Of a stretch of DNA of 64,000 bases, positions 60,461-64,000 are shown piece by piece. The number at the start of each line of letters is the position of its first letter. Within the stretch, counting starts at the first letter, position 1. The stretch lies in NCBI GenBank assembly GCA_012295275.1, contig CM022670.1, forward strand, positions 23,353,755 through 23,417,754, given 5' to 3'. The translations under genes and the position numbers were made by a program. The stretch comes from Chrysomallon squamiferum. Lineage: Eukaryota > Mollusca > Gastropoda > Neomphalida > Peltospiridae. The notes under the pieces were generated by a model. The model saw nothing but the letters and a program-made list of their open reading frames with translations. It did no database searches and was not told the origin of the DNA.

Positions 60461-62531
60461 CACAAATGTCTGAAACCTAATAACCGTAATAAGAAAATGT
60501 TTAAACATAATTAGTGTTTATTATTTCCCATCAGGCAAAAGTCAATATGACCATTACAACATAATTATTTGTTTTCTATCTCGAAATATATTTGGTTATT
60601 TATTCTTCTTATTTTCTTGCTTTCTTTCTTACTTTCTTTCCTATTTTTTATTTTTATTTTTTATTTTTTTTTTTTTTTAAATAAATAAATCCATATATGC
60701 TAGTAAGAGTTTGAAATATATACGAGAATTAATTCAATATGGCTAATTTTTTTTTTCTTTTTATATCCATCTGACCCTGGAAATTTAAAAATTATATTAC
60801 CAAGCATCTGAGTATTTCTAAATAATGATGTGCTACTCCGATTAAATCATAAAAAGAAATGTATAGGAATGTACGAAAGTTATGACAAAGTGCTGGCGCC
60901 ATACCTAAAGAATGTAGACATTTGATACAGACTGTATTTCGCTATGATGTGTTTTATTGAAAATAAGAACGCTCTGCAGTTGCAAATTATTCTCTATCAA
61001 ACTGGAATGGCTGAACAGAAATGCCGTCAGAATGAGGTTATCTTAAATTGTGCTAATACAGAAAGAAAAAAAAAAAAAAAATAAAGAAAAAGGGAAAAAC
61101 AGATACCACGCCGAAATAGATTAGAAAAATTAAGTTAGGTTTATCTTTAAATAATTATTATGGCTGCTGCAAAAGTTTTACAATAAACTGTATAACTGCA
61201 TTTTGTTTTCCACAGATTTATGTCATTATACTTTGTTCGTATGTAGAATTGTATCTATATTAATCTCTGTTTGCTTGCTGACTCTAAAGGGTCATGTGCT
61301 TACTTAAGTATATAACAAAAACATCAAAAGCGTGTACAGGGGTAAATCTAGAATCTAGATAAACGATCTAGATAAACGGCTGATATGATAAAGATAACAC
61401 ATCACTCCTACGACTACAACTACTACTAATAGTAATAACGACAATAAGGATAATTTACTGCTGTGTATTTTTACACTTAGTGTAAATTATGAGTCGTCCA
61501 ATTCACCAGAGATACGATCGCTTCTCAGATCTGATAACAAAATTTAGCGTTTTACGATTAATAGATTAATGAGTCACGTATTAACAGCACATCGACATGC
61601 TTTTTCATTTACAAGCCAACGCCAAACATTTTAGTCCGACAGCAACAACAACATAAAAATAAATAAACCCAGTATTTTTATTAGACTGAAACAACGATTA
61701 TGCAAGAATCAAAACATTTATCTGCGATTCCTATTCGTAAGTCTTCAGCTAGAAAATAGAACTCATGGAATTCTGGGTCCAAGAGTGTTCTTTGCGAGAA
61801 ATAATACCAAAAGAGGTGACTCATGATTTTTCTTCTTTTTTTTTTTTTTTTTTTTTGTGTTTTTAATTTCAGGTTTCTACAAACATGCTTTTTTTCTGTT
61901 TTGAATCTAATCAGGCATATCCAGGAAAGGAAACTCATCAAGTGTCAAATAAACGCACATTCCCTGAGGCTAAATATCACTTGATACGAGAACAACAGCA
62001 AGAACATTTTTGAAGAAAAATGCAAATAAAAAAAAAAAAAAAAAAAAAGAAGACCGATACTGAAATACCGATGGAATCAATTTTGTCACAATATTTCTTG
62101 AAAGTAGCAACAATAATATATTTTTCTTTATTTATTGTTGTCGTCGTTATCGTTATCGTTGTTATTGTTGTTATTGCCACTGTGTTGTCTTTGCTGTGAA
62201 AATATTGTCAAGAAAAGTATTTACTGAGTCAATTCCTATTGGTTCATGTCAAGTAAAATGCATATTGTGTATGTTAATTAATTCCGTCTAAAAATAATAT
62301 TTCAGTGTTTATTTTAAATTTGTTTTTGTTTGTTTTTGTTTATTTATTTATTATTATTCTCTTTCTCTCAAAGTTTTATTTTTGTATTATTTTTGTTCTT
62401 ACTGATTTCTTTCATTTTCTTTCTTTGCTTGTTTTGGTTTAATTTCGAAATAAGTGTACATTAATAATTTTATTAATTTGTCTTAACGATGAAGGTTTTA
62501 TTTTATGGCTTTTTTTATTCTTATTACTATT

Positions 62532-62533
<2 letters not shown>
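60461..62533. other. Gene-free AT-rich stretch
   Basis: Contains A- and T-runs (near 61064, 61833 and 62027) and mostly unique AT-rich DNA, with short unique blocks at about 60830-61040 and 61480-61640. No supported gene. Confidence 0.55.

Positions 62534-62571
<38 letters not shown>
62534..62571. repeat. Poly(T) run, about 38 bp
   Basis: Uninterrupted T homopolymer. Confidence 0.95.
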
Positions 62572-62745
62572 CTTCTTTAGAATAAATCACTTTTAGTGCA
62601 TTCTATTTTCAGGGAATTGCTTAAAGTAATAATTGATCTTGTATGTTCGTCTGATTAGACTGTACATAGAAAGACTACACAAATTCATTCCTGCTACATA
62701 CACGCAACTGTAATCGTAAATATGTATGTATCTGTGTATACGCAC

Positions 62746-62750
<5 letters not shown>

Positions 62751-62780
<30 letters not shown>

Positions 62781-62815
62781 TGTATGTATGTATGTATGTA
62801 TGGATGGATGTATGT
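62751..62815. repeat. (ATGT)n microsatellite
   Basis: ATGT units with two GGAT variants at the right end. Confidence 0.96.
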
Positions 62816-63089
62816 GTGGACTGTTGGCCTTCGATTTCACGGATCTCGGTTTTCCCAACTAAATCTTGAAAAATCACAAATGTTTGAATTTACCGCCTTT
62901 TCCTCTTGAAACCTAAACTTTTACGTCATTCAAGAGTCACTATGCATCACGCAAATCCTCTCTCAACTGACATCAAAATAAGAGTAAATTTTACAGCTGA
63001 ACCCATAAACAACCTAAATAAACAAACGTCACCCAACCTAGCCTATCTTTCTCTACTCTACATTTTTCTTTACATACGCTGTATGACAT

Positions 63090-63118
63090 TTGTTGTTGTT
63101 GTTGTTGTTGTTGTTGTT
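63090..63118. repeat. (TTG)n microsatellite
   Basis: Pure TTG run. Confidence 0.95.
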
Positions 63119-63187
63119 TGTCTGTATATTGTTCTTAAATTATATAGCTATTACTTATTATATCGCTATTATATAATGTTTCGGTAA

Positions 63188-63266
63188 ATGCATGTGTGTA
63201 TGCATGTGTGTATGTATGTATGTATGTATGTATGTATGCATGTATGTTTGTATGTATGTATGTTTG
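63188..63266. repeat. (ATGT)n microsatellite
   Basis: A second ATGT array, 0.4 kb from the first. Confidence 0.95.
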
Positions 63267-63325
63267 CCTCTATGTGTCTGTGTGGGTATGTGTATGAAAA
63301 CTAAAGACCTGTTATATTTCTTAAT

Positions 63326-63520
63326 TGTCCTGGAAATCTTTTTACTATTGTGTTAAATAGTATATTAAAATTAAATTTTGAAACAGAAGATATACTATTT
63401 GAAGTTCAAGCAGGATTTAGGAAGGATTTTTGTACAAATGACCCTGATTTCGCATTTTAGAACGCAGATTTTATACTATATAGATCAAAACAATTTCTGA
63501 GTTCTAAAATTTTCATTGAT
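63326..63520 (+). pseudogene. Degraded reverse-transcriptase fragment of a second non-LTR retrotransposon
   Basis: The plus-strand frame from 63326 reads CPGNLFTIVLN, then EVQAGFRKDFCTND, a stop (TAG at about 63457) and FIDL-like sequence. The order G-x-L-F-T-x-x-L-N, then Q-A-G-F-R-K, then F-I-D is the fingers/early-palm part of a LINE reverse transcriptase. It differs from the Tx1/L1-like LINE at 20-25 kb (whose equivalent is EQTCCVKGRDIADN), so it belongs to another clade. It resembles RTE/L2-type sequences in molluscs, but I cannot place it firmly. Weak similarity may continue to about 63690. No ends, tail or other domains are visible; an old truncated relic. Confidence 0.72.
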
Positions 63521-63716
63521 CTTCATAACAGACATGCTTATTTATTAAATAAATTAAATGAGTCACTACGCTTAAACAGACTTTGACTGTAATTAACGAA
63601 AATAAATATTGCTTAAATTTAATTGAACTACACATGAATAATCTTTCGAATTCGACTGAGAAAACCTGCAATGTAAGGGAGATAACTTTGTTTTGGGAAT
63701 TTTCTCTGTTTTGGGA

Positions 63717-63718
<2 letters not shown>

Positions 63719-63758
<40 letters not shown>
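63719..63758. repeat. (GT)n microsatellite
   Basis: Pure TG/GT run of about 40 bp, close to the right edge of the window. Confidence 0.97.
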
Positions 63759-63760
<2 letters not shown>

Positions 63761-64000
63761 ACTTATTTATTTACTTTATATCATTAGCAATGTTTTCTGT
63801 GTATTATTTCATTTTGTTGAATTTTATTTAATCCTTTTCAAAAATTGTCGCATTTGAACATTATTTTGTTTTGGGCAGGTTTAGGGTCATTAACGTTATC
63901 CTTTTTAAAATGATTTAGTGGTATATGAGTATGTTATAATATACACAAACAAACATCACTAAATAATTTTAAAAGATATATATATAGTATATTTGTTATT

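Noticed and set aside
1-64000. CRISPR arrays, bacterial operons, riboswitches, Shine-Dalgarno sites
   Set aside because: The window is eukaryotic (spliced exons, LINEs, microsatellites); regular spacing in repeats comes from simple-sequence arrays, not from spacer-separated direct repeats.

Overview
The window is nuclear DNA from an animal, most likely a mollusc or another lophotrochozoan. It is AT-rich, with spliced exons, GT-AG introns, long A/T homopolymers, many compound microsatellites and fragments of non-LTR retrotransposons. I infer the lineage from three things: a Tx1/L1-like LINE, a FLYWCH/MULE-derived pseudogene and the style of repeats. No single gene fixes the species. No bacterial operon, CRISPR array, tRNA or rRNA could be supported.

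At the left edge (about 0.5-2.9 kb) are the last four coding exons of a plus-strand gene. It encodes a cysteine-rich secreted or surface protein of the invertebrate 'CPF-G' ectodomain family (DUF7042/7043/7044 group), ending in a GPI-anchor-like hydrophobic tail. Its upstream exons lie outside the window. From about 3 to 19.8 kb there is no recognisable gene, only AT-rich sequence, microsatellites and a few GC-richer unique islands.

The most notable structure lies at 19.9-26.0 kb. A plus-strand non-LTR retrotransposon of about 5.4 kb (ORF1 with zinc knuckles; ORF2 with APE endonuclease, reverse transcriptase and a C-terminal CCHC) sits exactly between two almost identical direct copies of a 343/352-bp sequence. 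The repeats stop at the element's 5' end and at its 3' A-rich tail. They therefore read as one extremely long target-site duplication. The copies have hardly diverged, yet ORF2 is broken by about ten frameshifts, many in or near A-runs.

At 28.9-29.8 kb is a FLYWCH zinc-finger/MULE-transposase-like pseudogene whose transposase core has been deleted. From 30 kb to the right end the window is a gene desert: (AGT)n fields at 32.2-34.0 kb, five long AG/CT tracts between 46.8 and 58 kb, AAT and ATGT arrays, two diverged tandem duplications (116 and 144 bp), and many unique islands rich in TAATTA, octamer, TALE-like and E-box words. These islands are candidate conserved enhancers. A second, degraded reverse-transcriptase fragment of another LINE family lies at 63.3-63.5 kb.

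Apart from the 3' exons of the first gene, nothing here looks like an intact host protein gene. Most other open frames translate microsatellites or homopolymers.
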